A DNA stretch of 64,000 nucleotides from JAMXLO01 sp963812475. GTDB lineage: Bacteria > Pseudomonadota > Alphaproteobacteria > Acetobacterales > Acetobacteraceae. The notes under the pieces are model-generated. The model was not told the DNA's origin and ran no database searches. It saw only the letters and a list, made by a program, of their open reading frames with translations. A program made the position numbers and the translations under genes. The stretch spans positions 22,396 to 86,395 of the forward strand of contig CAWEVI010000065.1 of assembly GCA_963812475.1 (NCBI GenBank), in the 5' to 3' direction. Positions 20,346 through 29,750 of this stretch are shown one piece after another; within the stretch, counting starts at the first letter, position 1; every line of letters starts with the position of its first letter.

Positions 20346-20381
20346 TCGCAGCAGGGAAACCGCCAAAAGGGACATGATGGC

Positions 20382-21443
20382 ATGAGCAAACGCATCGCCT
20401 TCGTCGGCGCCGGCGCGATCGGTGGCTATATCGGCGCGAACCTCGCCGCCTGCGGCCACGACGTGACGCTGATCGATCCGTGGCCCGCGCATGTCGAGGC
20501 GATCCGCGCGGGCGGAATGCACCTGTACGGCATGACCGAGGCGGAGAACCGTACCGTCAAGGTGGATGCGATGCACGTCACCGATGCGCAACAGCTGGCG
20601 AAGCAGCGACCGGTGGACATCGCCTTCATCGCGGTGAAGTCGTACGACACGGTCTGGGCGACGCGGCTGATCCGCCAGTACCTCGCCCCGGGCGGCTACG
20701 TGGTGTCGTCGCAGAACTGCATCAACGAGGAACGCATTGCCGGCGTCGTCGGCTGGGGCCGCACCGTCGGCTGCGTGGTGGGTGGCGGCGTGGGCGTGGA
20801 ACTGTTCGAGCCCGGACATGTCCGCCGCAGCATGATGAAGAACCGCGACATCGTGTCGTTTCATGTCGGCGAGCCGCACGGTCGCATCACGCGGCGTGTC
20901 GAGGAATTGGCCGAGATGCTGGACGACGTGGACACCGCGCATGCCACCGACAATCTGTGGGGCGATCGCTGGACCAAGCTGTGCGTCAACGGCATGCGCA
21001 ACGGCGTGTCCGCCGCGACCGGATTGGGCGGCAATGCGCGCGACAGCCATGACGCGATCCGCCGTGTGTGCATCCGGCTGGGCGGCGAGTCGGTGCGGGT
21101 CGGTCAGGCGCTTGGATTCAAACTCGGCAAGATCGGCGCGCTGGAGCCGGAGACGCTGGCGCGGGCCGCGGAAGGCAGCAGAGGGGCGCTGGAGGAAATC
21201 GAGGCGCTGATGCTGGCCGGCAGCAACACCGCGGCGCGCAGCGATCTGCAGCGGCCGTCGATGGCGCAGGACATGGCAAAAGGCCGCCGCACCGAGATCG
21301 AGTTCATGAACGGGTTCATCGCGGAGAAGGGCGCCGAAGTGGGCGTGCCGGCCCCAACGCATGCCATGCTGACCGAGGTGGTGATGCGTGTGGAGCGCGG
21401 CGAGATCACCGCCGATCCGGCGAACGTGCTGGTGAATGCGTGA
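20382..21443 (+). CDS. Ketopantoate reductase (ApbA/PanE)-family oxidoreductase
   Basis: An NAD(P)H-dependent 2-oxoacid-type reductase of 353 residues. The N-terminal Rossmann motif GAGAIGGYIGANLA (residues 9-22) and the family's VKSYDT segment and C-terminal helical domain are clear. True PanE proteins are about 290-310 residues, so this longer form is probably a family member with another 2-oxo or 2-hydroxy acid substrate. It lies 36 bases after the molybdopterin oxidoreductase, suggesting a two-gene transcript. Confidence 0.82.
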   Translation: MSKRIAFVGAGAIGGYIGANLAACGHDVTLIDPWPAHVEAIRAGGMHLYGMTEAENRTVKVDAMHVTDAQQLAKQRPVDIAFIAVKSYDTVWATRLIRQYLAPGGYVVSSQNCINEERIAGVVGWGRTVGCVVGGGVGVELFEPGHVRRSMMKNRDIVSFHVGEPHGRITRRVEELAEMLDDVDTAHATDNLWGDRWTKLCVNGMRNGVSAATGLGGNARDSHDAIRRVCIRLGGESVRVGQALGFKLGKIGALEPETLARAAEGSRGALEEIEALMLAGSNTAARSDLQRPSMAQDMAKGRRTEIEFMNGFIAEKGAEVGVPAPTHAMLTEVVMRVERGEITADPANVLVNA

Positions 21444-21449
21444 AGTGGA

Positions 21450-21608
21450 CTCCCTCTCCGCCCCGGTGCGGAGAGGGTTGGGGTGAGGTGGGGCTGCCGC
21501 CGCGCGGATCAGGTGACGCAAGTTAACGACGGAAGGTCGCATTGCGCATGGTGGAAGAGTTTCCCCACCTCACCCTGACCCTCTCCGCCCCCAAGGGGCG
21601 GAGAGGGA
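21450..21608. repeat. Inverted pair of GC-rich palindromic repeats with a short non-coding core
   Basis: The left element (about 21450-21493: CTCCCTCTCCGCCCC...GGAGAGGGTTGGGGTGAGGTGGGG) and the right element (about 21562-21608: CCCCACCTCACCCTGACCC...GGGGCGGAGAGGG) are inverted copies. Each is itself palindromic. They bracket about 68 bases. The last part of that core (GCGCATGGTGGAAGAG) resembles the 3' end of the DUF559 gene at 39.4 kb. The arrangement matches the bracketed elements of the 38.6-39.4 kb array. It lies in the gap between two convergent genes. Confidence 0.75.
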
Positions 21609-21625
21609 AACCCGGCGGCGGTCCC

Positions 21626-22381
21626 TCAGCGGGTGAAAGTCACCTCCGCCGCGCCAAGCCCCTCGAAGCGCACGCCGCAGACATCGCCAGGCCGCAGATA
21701 CCGCAGGCCGGTGCACGAACCGCAGGTCACGAACTGTCCGGCGCGCACGCCGTCCTTCTCGCGCATCATGTTCGCCAGCACCACCGCGACGCCAAGCGGA
21801 TCGCCGGTCGGATGCCCGCCCACCTGTTCCAGCACCGGCGCGCCATTCACCGTCAGCGTCACCCGCAGCCTGCCAAGCTCCAGTCCGCGCCAGTCCGCCG
21901 GCGATGCGGCATGCACGAACGCGCCGTTGCTGATGCTGTCTGCAAGCTTCTCCAGATTTGAAACCGCATCGGAGTTCTGATAGCGGCTGGTGACGACCTC
22001 GATCGCCGCGCACGCATCCACCGCGGCGGCGACCTCATCGCGCGAATAGGGCGTTGCCCGCGCCGGCAGATCGCGGCGGAACACGAACGCGACCTCGCCC
22101 TCCACGCCGCATTGCGGCACATCGGCTGCCGGGATTCGCGCGGGCGACGCATGGACCGTATCTGCATAGATGATGCCCCGCGTCGCCTCGCCGTTGGCCG
22201 GCGCCATCGCCTTGAAGGCGCCCACCGGCTTGCCCAATCCAGCGGTGACCGCGTCCTGGATGGCATGCGCATCGGTCACGCTGGCCGGCCGCACATCGAC
22301 CGGCAGATCGGCGAGCAATGGCCCGCCCCGGCGCGCCTTCACCAGCAGTGCCGCGGCATTGGCGATCTGATGCGTCTCCAT
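21626..22381 (-). CDS. 2-keto-4-pentenoate hydratase / fumarylacetoacetase-fold family enzyme
   Basis: A cytosolic metal-dependent hydratase or decarboxylase of the FAH superfamily, MhpD-like, about 251 residues. Visible blocks are KPVGAFKAMAP, CGVEGEVAFVF with metal-ligand Glu residues, the AAIEVVTSRYQ block and GDPLGVAVVLAN. ATG at 22381 gives the standard N-terminus. Family members hydrate 2-hydroxypentadienoate in aromatic meta-cleavage pathways. No other pathway gene is adjacent, so the role is open. It is convergent with the ketopantoate-reductase-like gene and divergent from the RND pump. Confidence 0.82.
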   Translation of the reverse strand: METHQIANAAALLVKARRGGPLLADLPVDVRPASVTDAHAIQDAVTAGLGKPVGAFKAMAPANGEATRGIIYADTVHASPARIPAADVPQCGVEGEVAFVFRRDLPARATPYSRDEVAAAVDACAAIEVVTSRYQNSDAVSNLEKLADSISNGAFVHAASPADWRGLELGRLRVTLTVNGAPVLEQVGGHPTGDPLGVAVVLANMMREKDGVRAGQFVTCGSCTGLRYLRPGDVCGVRFEGLGAAEVTFTR

Positions 22382-22517
22382 TACAGTGTATCCTCCAGTC
22401 TGGTCCGGCCACGTTGGCACTTCCCCCGCGCGCGGCAAACCCCGCTTGGCAGCGCCTCACGGGAATGGCAAATTGGCCACACCTGGGAGAATGTGCGACG
22501 GAAAAGGGGCAGCCGCG

Positions 22518-25500
22518 ATGATCGGCTTGGTGAAGCTTGCGTTGCGACGGCCTTACACATCGGCGATCGCTGCGCTGCTGATCCTGCTGTTGGGCGCGCT
22601 CTCGGTCACCCGCATGATCGTGGACATCTTCCCGGTGATCGACATCCCCGTGGTTCTGGTGGTGTGGAACTACAACGGCCTGACCACCGAGGACATGGAA
22701 CGGCGCGTCGTGTTCATTTCCGAACGCGCCTACTCCACCACGGTCAACGGCATCTCGCGCATCGAATCGCAGTCGATCCCCAGCATCGGCATCCTCAAGG
22801 TCTACTTCCAGCCCGGCACCGATATCGGCGGCGCAATCGCCCAGATCAGTTCGGTGAACAACTCAATTCTGCGCGGCGCGCCGCCAGGCATGCAGCCGCC
22901 GGGCGTCATCCAGTTCAATGCCTCGAATGTCCCCGTCGTGCAGATGACCCTGTCGAGCAAGACACTGACCGAGCAGCAGATCTTCGACTACAGCCTTAAC
23001 TTCATCCGGATACGGCTGTTCACCATCCCAGGCCTGTCCACCCCCGGACCGTTCGGCGGCAAGCAGCGGCAGATCAACGTCGATCTCGATCAGTCCCGCC
23101 TGGAGGCAAAAGGCTTCTCGCCGGTCGATGTGGTGAACGCCCTGCAAGCCTCCAACGTCATCGTCCCGGCGGGAACCGCGCGCCTCGGCGACCGCGAGTA
23201 CAACGTGCAGCTGAACTCGAGCCCGACCACGGTGGACCGGTTCAACGCGCTGCCGATCGGCGTGTTCAACAACGCGCCGGTCACCCTGGGCGACGTGGGG
23301 CATGTTAGCGACAGCTTCGCGACCCAGACCAACGTCGTGCACGTCAACGGCAAGCGCGCGGTGTATCTGGCGATCCTGAAGCACGCCGATGCCTCCACGC
23401 TTGCCGTGGTGGACGCGGCACGCGACGCGCTGCCGGAGATCCAGGCGGCGGCGCCGGCCGGCCTGGAACTGAAGCTCGACTTCGACCAGTCGGTGTTCGT
23501 GCGCGCCGCGGTGCAGAACGTGATCCGCGAGGCGATCATCTCGTCGATTCTGGTCTCGGTGCTGATCCTGGTGTTCCTGGGAAGCTGGCGAAACACGGTG
23601 ATCGTCTCCGCCTCGATCCCGCTGTCGATCTTCGCCGGCCTGATCGGGCTGTTCCTGACGGGCAACACGATCAACCTGATGACCCTCGGCGGACTGGCCC
23701 TGGCGATCGGCCTGCTGGTGGACAACGCCACGGTCACGATCGAGAACATTCACCGCAACCAATCGCTGGGCAAACCGCTCACGGTCGCGATCATGGATGG
23801 CAGCGCGGAGGTCATTCAGCCGCTGACCGTTGCCACCCTGGCGATCTGCATCGTGTTCTTCCCGGTCGTGCTGCTGTTCGGCGTGGCCCGCTTCCTGTTC
23901 ATCCCGCTCGCCGTCACCGTCGTGTTCTGCATGCTCGCCTCCTACGTGCTGTCGTTCACCGTGGTGCCGAGTTTTGCCCGTCTTTTGCTTGCTTCCGAGG
24001 CGGTGCACCACGGGCCGCCGCGTGGCTTCTTCGGCGCATTCGATCGTGGCTTCGGGCGGTTCCGGGACGCCTACGGCAGGCTGCTGGAAGGCGCCCTGAG
24101 CCGGCGCGCGCTCGTGCTGGCATGCGCCGGTCTGCTGTTCATCGTCTCGGGCGGCCTCGCAACGGTCATCGGTCTGGACTTCTTCCCCACCGCCGATGTC
24201 GGGCTGATCAAGCTGCACTACCGCGCCCCGACGGGCACGCGCATCGAGCGGACCGAGGAACTCGTGCTTCAGGTTGAAGACAGCATCCGCAAGATCATTC
24301 CGGCCAACGAGATGGACACGATCAACGATACCGTTGGGGTGCCGTCCGCGTTCAATCTGGCCTTTGTGCCAAGCGACAATGTCGGGTCGATGGATGCGGA
24401 AATCCTGATCTCGCTGAAGCCCGACCACCACCCGTCGAACGACTACATCCGCGCCATCCGCGCCAGACTGCCTGAACAGTTCCCCGGCAGCATCTTCTAT
24501 TTCCAGACCGCGGACATCGTCAGCCAGGTGATGAACTTCGGCCTGTCGGCGCCGATCGACGTGCAGATCCAGGACGTGAACTTCGAGCGCGCGACCGGAC
24601 TGGGACGGCAACTGCTTGAACGTATGCGCAAGATACCCGGCGTGGCCGATCCGCATCTGGTGCAGGTGCTGAACTACCCGACACTACAGGTGGACGTCGA
24701 TCGTCTGCGCGCGGCCAAACTGAACATCTCGCAGCGCGACGTCGCCAACAACGTGCTCACCTCGCTCTCATCGAGCGTGCTGGTGTCGCCGAACTTCTTC
24801 CTCAATCCGCAGAACAACGTGAACTACTCGGTCGCGGTGCAGACGCCGATCGACCAGATCAATTCGGTCTCGGACCTCCTGCACACGCCGATCAGCCGAC
24901 CGGACACGCTGCTGGCCAGCGCGGTGCCGAACGTGCTGCCGGCCTCGCCGGTGATGCGTCTGGGCGACATCGCATCGGTCTATCCCAAATCGAGCCTGGA
25001 ATCGGTCAACCACTACACCGTGCAGCGCGAGATCGACATCGCCGCCAACATCGACGGCCGCGATCTCGGCTCGACCGCCGGCGACATCCAAAAGGCGATC
25101 AACGAAGTCAGCAAGGGGATGCCGATCACCACCAAGATCCTGATCCTCGGACAGAACGACGTGATGCAGAGCTCGTTCCGCAGTCTGGCGCTCGGCATGG
25201 TGCTGGCGGTCATCCTGGTGTACGCGCTGCTGGTCGTGCTGTTCCAGTCCTGGGTGGACCCGTTCATCATCATGATGGCGGTGCCCGGCGCGTTGATCGG
25301 CATCATGTGGATGCTGGCGCTGTCGCACACCACGATCAACGTCGAATCGCTGATGGGCGCGATCATGTCGATCGGCATCTCGGTGTCCAACTCGATCCTG
25401 GTGGTGAGCTTCGCCAACGACCTGCGCGCGCGTGAGGAGGTCGGGCCGCTGCGCGCGGTGATCGAGGCGGGACGCATCCGGCTGCGCCCGGTGCTGATGA

Positions 25501-25748
25501 CGGCTTTGGCGATGATCATCGGCATGGTGCCCATGGCGCTTGGGCTGGGTGAGGCCGGCGAGCAGAACGCGCCGCTCGGCCGCGCGGTAATTGGTGGCCT
25601 GATCGTTGCGACGATCTCCACGCTGTTCATCGTGCCGATCTTCTATACGCTGCTGCGGCGGAAGCCGCCGACCCTGCACAGCCTCGACACGCGCTTCGCG
25701 GCCGAGGCGGCGGGCTCGCACGGGACGGGGGATGCTCTGCATGGCTAG
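22518..25748 (+). CDS. RND-family efflux transporter permease subunit
   Basis: An inner-membrane drug/metabolite exporter of the AcrB/MexB type, 1076 residues, with 12 helices and two large periplasmic loops. Helix 4 reads GLLVDNATVTIEN near residues 399-411. AcrB has a paired Asp here, but only the first Asp (402) remains and the second is Asn403. In helix 10 the AcrB proton-relay Lys is replaced by Ser957 (SIGISVSNSILVV). The start at 22518 (MIGLVKLALRRPYT) follows AAAAGGGGC; upstream in-frame codons lack conservation. The adaptor gene overlaps its stop by 8 bases. No outer-membrane channel gene is adjacent. Confidence 0.9.
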   Translation: MIGLVKLALRRPYTSAIAALLILLLGALSVTRMIVDIFPVIDIPVVLVVWNYNGLTTEDMERRVVFISERAYSTTVNGISRIESQSIPSIGILKVYFQPGTDIGGAIAQISSVNNSILRGAPPGMQPPGVIQFNASNVPVVQMTLSSKTLTEQQIFDYSLNFIRIRLFTIPGLSTPGPFGGKQRQINVDLDQSRLEAKGFSPVDVVNALQASNVIVPAGTARLGDREYNVQLNSSPTTVDRFNALPIGVFNNAPVTLGDVGHVSDSFATQTNVVHVNGKRAVYLAILKHADASTLAVVDAARDALPEIQAAAPAGLELKLDFDQSVFVRAAVQNVIREAIISSILVSVLILVFLGSWRNTVIVSASIPLSIFAGLIGLFLTGNTINLMTLGGLALAIGLLVDNATVTIENIHRNQSLGKPLTVAIMDGSAEVIQPLTVATLAICIVFFPVVLLFGVARFLFIPLAVTVVFCMLASYVLSFTVVPSFARLLLASEAVHHGPPRGFFGAFDRGFGRFRDAYGRLLEGALSRRALVLACAGLLFIVSGGLATVIGLDFFPTADVGLIKLHYRAPTGTRIERTEELVLQVEDSIRKIIPANEMDTINDTVGVPSAFNLAFVPSDNVGSMDAEILISLKPDHHPSNDYIRAIRARLPEQFPGSIFYFQTADIVSQVMNFGLSAPIDVQIQDVNFERATGLGRQLLERMRKIPGVADPHLVQVLNYPTLQVDVDRLRAAKLNISQRDVANNVLTSLSSSVLVSPNFFLNPQNNVNYSVAVQTPIDQINSVSDLLHTPISRPDTLLASAVPNVLPASPVMRLGDIASVYPKSSLESVNHYTVQREIDIAANIDGRDLGSTAGDIQKAINEVSKGMPITTKILILGQNDVMQSSFRSLALGMVLAVILVYALLVVLFQSWVDPFIIMMAVPGALIGIMWMLALSHTTINVESLMGAIMSIGISVSNSILVVSFANDLRAREEVGPLRAVIEAGRIRLRPVLMTALAMIIGMVPMALGLGEAGEQNAPLGRAVIGGLIVATISTLFIVPIFYTLLRRKPPTLHSLDTRFAAEAAGSHGTGDALHG

Positions 25749-26859
25749 ACGCGGTCGATTTGGTTCGTGGCTGCCCTACCTTGTCGGCCCACTGCTGGTG
25801 GCAGGCGCGGCATTCGGCGGCGTGCACCTGTGGCAACAGAAGGACGCCCAGCTTGTGGCATCGCGCGCCGCGATGGCGGAGGGTGTGGCGCAAGGTCCGG
25901 CCGTGCAGATCGCCACGATCGCGCAAGGGCCAAAGGAACGGTTGATCAGCCTGCTCGGCGACACGCGGCCGTACCAGACCGCGACGCTCTACGGCAAGGT
26001 GAGCGGCTATATCCGATCGATCCCGGTGGATCGCGGCGATCGCGTGAAGGCCGGGCAGATCGTGGCGGAAGTGGAATTCGCCGAGACGGATCGGCAGTAC
26101 GACGCCGTGTTGAGCGATCTGATGAACAAGAAAAAGAATGCCGATCGCGAGCATGACCTCGTGCAGCGCGGCTGGACGTCGGTGCAGTCGGCGGACCAGG
26201 CAAACACCGCCTTCCTCATGGCGCAGTCGAACCTCGCGCAGCTCGATGTGATGAAGTCCTACGAGGTGCTGCGTGCGCCGTTCGACGGCACGGTGACCGC
26301 GCGCTTCGTCGATATGGGCGCGCTGGTGCAAAGTTCGGTGACCAATCAGACCAGCAATCAGCCGGTGATGACCATCGCCGACATGAGCCGGCTACGCATC
26401 GATGTCTATGTCGAGCAGCGCGACGTGCCATTCGTCCATGTCGGCGACATGGCAGACGTGACCGACGGCTCCAACCCCGACCGGCGCGTCCGCGCACGCA
26501 TCGCCCGTTCGTCCGACCAGCTTGATCCGCGCACCCGCACGCTGTTCGTCGAACTGGATGTGGACAACAGCGAGGGGTTCCTGGTGCCAGGCTCCTTCGC
26601 CTACGTGATCCTGCACGTGCCGGTTACCGCCTATCCGGAAATTCCGGTCGCAGCGCTGATCCTGCGCGGCTCCAATACGTTCATCGCGAACGTGAACGGC
26701 GACAATCAGGTACATCTCCAGCCGGTGAAGGTTGCGACGACGGACGGCACGCGCGCGAGCCTCGCGGAGGGCGCTCAGGTCGGCGATCGGGTGGCGCTCA
26801 ATCTTCCTGACGAGGTCGGTGACGGGGCCAGGGTGCGTCCGATCGAGCCCACTCGCTGA
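25741..26859 (+). CDS. RND efflux periplasmic adaptor (membrane fusion protein)
   Basis: A 372-residue adaptor linking the RND pump to an outer-membrane channel. A single N-terminal anchor helix (LPYLVGPLLVAGAAFGGVHL) is followed by a split lipoyl/barrel-sandwich domain (GKVSGYIRSIPVDRGDRVKAGQ and FDGTVTARFVDMGALVQ), a coiled-coil hairpin between them, and a beta-barrel domain. The start at 25741 lies inside the pump's last codons (8-base overlap), indicating coupling. It has no lipobox Cys, so it is membrane-anchored through the helix. Confidence 0.88.
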   Translation: MARRGRFGSWLPYLVGPLLVAGAAFGGVHLWQQKDAQLVASRAAMAEGVAQGPAVQIATIAQGPKERLISLLGDTRPYQTATLYGKVSGYIRSIPVDRGDRVKAGQIVAEVEFAETDRQYDAVLSDLMNKKKNADREHDLVQRGWTSVQSADQANTAFLMAQSNLAQLDVMKSYEVLRAPFDGTVTARFVDMGALVQSSVTNQTSNQPVMTIADMSRLRIDVYVEQRDVPFVHVGDMADVTDGSNPDRRVRARIARSSDQLDPRTRTLFVELDVDNSEGFLVPGSFAYVILHVPVTAYPEIPVAALILRGSNTFIANVNGDNQVHLQPVKVATTDGTRASLAEGAQVGDRVALNLPDEVGDGARVRPIEPTR

Positions 26860-26898
26860 ACCGGTCGCAGGTGTTGGCCGTTCGGTGGCGGACTGCCG

Positions 26899-28509
26899 CT
26901 ACGCCGGGTTCACCATCGTGATGTGCGTAAAGTCCTGAGACCAGGACTGCGCCGGCTGGAACCCGCGCACCTTCGGCGACATCGCGCGCGGATTGAGATC
27001 GTGCACGATGAACAGCCACGGCGCCTCATCGACGACCAGCGCGTGCGCCTGGGCGATGAGTTCGGTCTGCTGCTCCGCGTCGAACGTCCGCATGGCCCGG
27101 CGCAGCAGATCGTCGGTCGCCGGCGTGCTGAAATGACCCCAGTTCTGGTTGACCGGCGAAAACGCGTCGGAACAGAAATAGCGGAACATCGTCGACGGAT
27201 CGACGTATCCCAGGCTGTTGTTGACGCCGTCCACGCCGTGTGACTGCGGCGCGTCGGGCGCGCTGCGCATCGCGACGATCATGGTGCCCCATTCCACCAC
27301 GTCGAAGCCGATGTCGATGCCGACCGCCTGAAAGTTCTGCTGCAACAGTTCGTTCATCGGGATCGGCACCATCTGCCCCGAACCCAACGTCGAGATCATG
27401 ATCTTCGCCTTGACGTGGCGATCCGGTCCGTATCCGGCGGCCTTCAGCAATGCCTTGGCGCGCTCCGGGTCAAAATCGTATCGGTTCTCCGGCTTGCCGA
27501 ACAGCGGGCTGTCCTCCGGATAGAAGCCGCCCGCCGGTTTCGCCGTGCCGTTCAGCATGCGGCACATCCCCTCGCGGTCGATCGCATAGTTGATCGCCTG
27601 CCGCACCCGTCGGTCGGCAAACGGTGAATCGGGCGTGCATTTCAGCACGTAGGGGTAGGTATGCGGATAGGGCCACAGGCTGATCTGGAATCCGGCTGCC
27701 TTCAGGGACGGAATGGCATCGGGCGGCGGGACCTCGATCCAGTCCACCTGGCCGGACCGCAGCGCGGCGAGTCGTGTCGTGACCTCCGGCATCGGATACA
27801 CCACCAGGCTGTCGAGTTTGGGAATGCGTGACGGGTTCCAATAGCCCTCGAAGCGGGACATCTCGACATACTGATTTGGCACATGTTTGGTGATGCGGAA
27901 CGGCCCGGTGCCCGAGGGCGCCTTCGCGAAAGCCTGCCAGCTTCGGCCGACCTTTTCCCACTGCGTCGGGCTGGCGATCATGAAACGGGTCAGCACATGC
28001 GGGAAGAACGCATACGGATATTTCGTGGTGATCGCGATGGTGTCGTCGTCGAGCTTTTCATATTGGTCAAGCATCGAAACCGGCGCGCGCACGGTCGGCG
28101 CCGACGGCGCATCGTATTGCGGTGACTTGTCGTTGTAGACGCGGTCCAGATTCCAGATGATGTCGTCGGCGCGGAACGCTGAACCGTCGTGGTAGGTCAC
28201 GTTGCGGCGCACGGTGAACAGCCAGCGCGTCGGGTCGTTCGGGGCGACCCGCCACGCGGTGAACAGGCCGGCGGTGGGCAGCGCGATCTCGTTCGGGTGC
28301 GTGTAGTCCCAGTTCACCACCGCGTCGTAAACCGGATAACCGAGGAACCGGGCACCCTCGCCGCCGTTGTTCGGCAGGCCGGTGACAGTGGGAATGTCCG
28401 CGGCCGTCATCCCGATGCGCAGAACCTGAGTGGCCGCAGCATCTGCACCCAAGGGTGACGATGCCGTGATCGCCGCGGATGCCACCAGGAAATGTCGTCT
28501 GCTGATCAT
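26899..28509 (-). CDS. ABC transporter substrate-binding protein, family 5 (orphan)
   Basis: A periplasmic oligopeptide-type receptor of 536 residues with a Tat leader (MISRRHFLVASAAI...ADAAA). Family-5 landmarks are DGSAFRADDIIWNLDRV, FEGYWNPSRIPKLDSLVV and the RQAINYAIDREGM block. It stands alone, convergent with the RND adaptor gene and far from any permease. It is thus the second orphan receptor in the window. It could deliver ligand to either of the two encoded translocators. Confidence 0.87.
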   Translation of the reverse strand: MISRRHFLVASAAITASSPLGADAAATQVLRIGMTAADIPTVTGLPNNGGEGARFLGYPVYDAVVNWDYTHPNEIALPTAGLFTAWRVAPNDPTRWLFTVRRNVTYHDGSAFRADDIIWNLDRVYNDKSPQYDAPSAPTVRAPVSMLDQYEKLDDDTIAITTKYPYAFFPHVLTRFMIASPTQWEKVGRSWQAFAKAPSGTGPFRITKHVPNQYVEMSRFEGYWNPSRIPKLDSLVVYPMPEVTTRLAALRSGQVDWIEVPPPDAIPSLKAAGFQISLWPYPHTYPYVLKCTPDSPFADRRVRQAINYAIDREGMCRMLNGTAKPAGGFYPEDSPLFGKPENRYDFDPERAKALLKAAGYGPDRHVKAKIMISTLGSGQMVPIPMNELLQQNFQAVGIDIGFDVVEWGTMIVAMRSAPDAPQSHGVDGVNNSLGYVDPSTMFRYFCSDAFSPVNQNWGHFSTPATDDLLRRAMRTFDAEQQTELIAQAHALVVDEAPWLFIVHDLNPRAMSPKVRGFQPAQSWSQDFTHITMVNPA

Positions 28510-28750
28510 CGGGTATCTCCCTGCTGCGGTCGCCTCGCCTCGTCACTCCGTCCAACACTTGCTGCGGTGCAACATGCATCGAATAGAGGCGGAATGGCAA
28601 GGCCAGAGCCAACACGGCCCGGAGTTGATCCAGGATGCCTAGACAATCACCCAAATTTTGTTGGATAATTCGTGTGACACGGGCTGATGAACAGATATTA
28701 GGCAGACATAGCACCCCAATGGGGTCCCAACGCAGGGGCAGTCGTCAGGC

Positions 28751-29245
28751 ATGCATTGGCGCGAGCAACGGCATCGAGGCCCTGATCGGACGGCCGACAC
28801 CATATGGGCGCCCGTCCTCACCCTGGCGGTCACCGTACTGCTGACGGCCTGCCTCGGTTCAATGGCCATGCTGGAGCTCGAGCAGTTCGGTCCACAGGTC
28901 GGTGCTATCGTCGTCTTCAAACCCGGTACCGGGAGAATGGACCTCTGGCAGGTCACCGCCTCGGCCAGCACCGATATCGCCCCGGAACCGACCGCCGGCG
29001 CGAGTACCCGTGGCTGCACGCTCACGCCCAGCGTCATGGCGGAAGGCGGCGGCAGCCTCGTCGTCGAGGCGCGACGCATGAGCAGCCCGCCGATCTATCG
29101 CGTCCATTGGGCCGGCGTGCGCACCAGTGGCGGCAGCGACAACTGCGGCACGGCAGCAGATCTGGTGCTATCGCGCACCGACCTGCAAAAGCTCGCGAAC
29201 ACCGCCGGCGGCTTCGGTGTCGGTCCAAGAGTGCTCGGACCGTGA
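28751..29245 (+). CDS. Putative lipoprotein or membrane-anchored protein of unknown function
   Basis: I do not recognise a named family. It has 164 residues. A hydrophobic N-terminal segment near residues 20-38 ends in LLTAC, which fits a lipobox with Cys34, although the preceding charged stretch is long. The rest is a soluble domain without repeats (VGAIVVFKPGTGRMDLWQV, later two Cys that could pair). ATG at 28751 is the only good start. The 241 bases upstream (28510-28750) contain no gene and are relatively AT-rich in their second half, consistent with a promoter region for this gene and the divergent binding protein. Confidence 0.65.
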   Translation: MHWREQRHRGPDRTADTIWAPVLTLAVTVLLTACLGSMAMLELEQFGPQVGAIVVFKPGTGRMDLWQVTASASTDIAPEPTAGASTRGCTLTPSVMAEGGGSLVVEARRMSSPPIYRVHWAGVRTSGGSDNCGTAADLVLSRTDLQKLANTAGGFGVGPRVLGP

Positions 29246-29282
29246 GGAATCCAAATCCGCGAACCTCACACTCATTGCTCCC

Positions 29283-29714
29283 CTATTGCCGGGTCTCAGG
29301 TTTGAATGGTCGTGGATGGCCATCCGCACCGATGGCAACGAAGGTGAACTCGGCCTGCGTGACCTTGATGCGATCGCCACAGCCATGCCGCAACACCCAG
29401 ACTTCCACATCCAACGTGATCGACGTGCGCCCGATGCGTTTCACGTCGGTGTAGAAACAGACCGCATCGCCGACTTTGACCGGCTGCATGAACACGATGT
29501 TGGAGACGGCGACCGTGACGGTGCGGCCCTCGGCCAGACGGGTCGTCGTCATGCCCGCGGCTGCATCCATCTCGGCCATGATCCAGCCGCCGAAGATGTC
29601 GCCGGCCGGATTGCTGTGCGCCGGCATCGCCAACTGTCGCGCTGCAAGTTCACCATGCGGCGCATCCTCGGGCGTCAATGCGTGGTCTTTCGGCGACGCA
29701 ATTATCGCGTCCAT
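29283..29714 (-). CDS. Acyl-CoA thioesterase, YciA type (hotdog fold)
   Basis: A cytosolic thioesterase of 143 residues that hydrolyses acyl-CoAs. The hotdog motif AMPAHSNPAGDIFGGWIMAE contains the conserved Asn/Asp catalytic region of the YciA/BFIT class. VAVSNIVFMQPVKVGD is the second conserved strand pair. Length is normal. It is followed upstream (same strand) by a DUF1127 gene with a 36-base gap; co-transcription is possible. Confidence 0.85.
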   Translation of the reverse strand: MDAIIASPKDHALTPEDAPHGELAARQLAMPAHSNPAGDIFGGWIMAEMDAAAGMTTTRLAEGRTVTVAVSNIVFMQPVKVGDAVCFYTDVKRIGRTSITLDVEVWVLRHGCGDRIKVTQAEFTFVAIGADGHPRPFKPETRQ

Positions 29715-29750
29715 GATCTTCTCCTGTGCGGTCGGTCGCCGATCAAATGG

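Noticed and set aside
22863..24656. 597-codon open frame antisense to the RND permease
   Set aside because: Arg/His/Asp-rich, no domain pattern; it is the typical antisense shadow of a GC-rich membrane-protein gene. The same applies to long antisense frames at 18726-20288, 36134-37261 and 41672-43057.
28567..28750. Promoter pair around GATAAT at 28662
   Set aside because: The -10-like box has no acceptable -35 at proper spacing on either strand, so it was not listed as a site.
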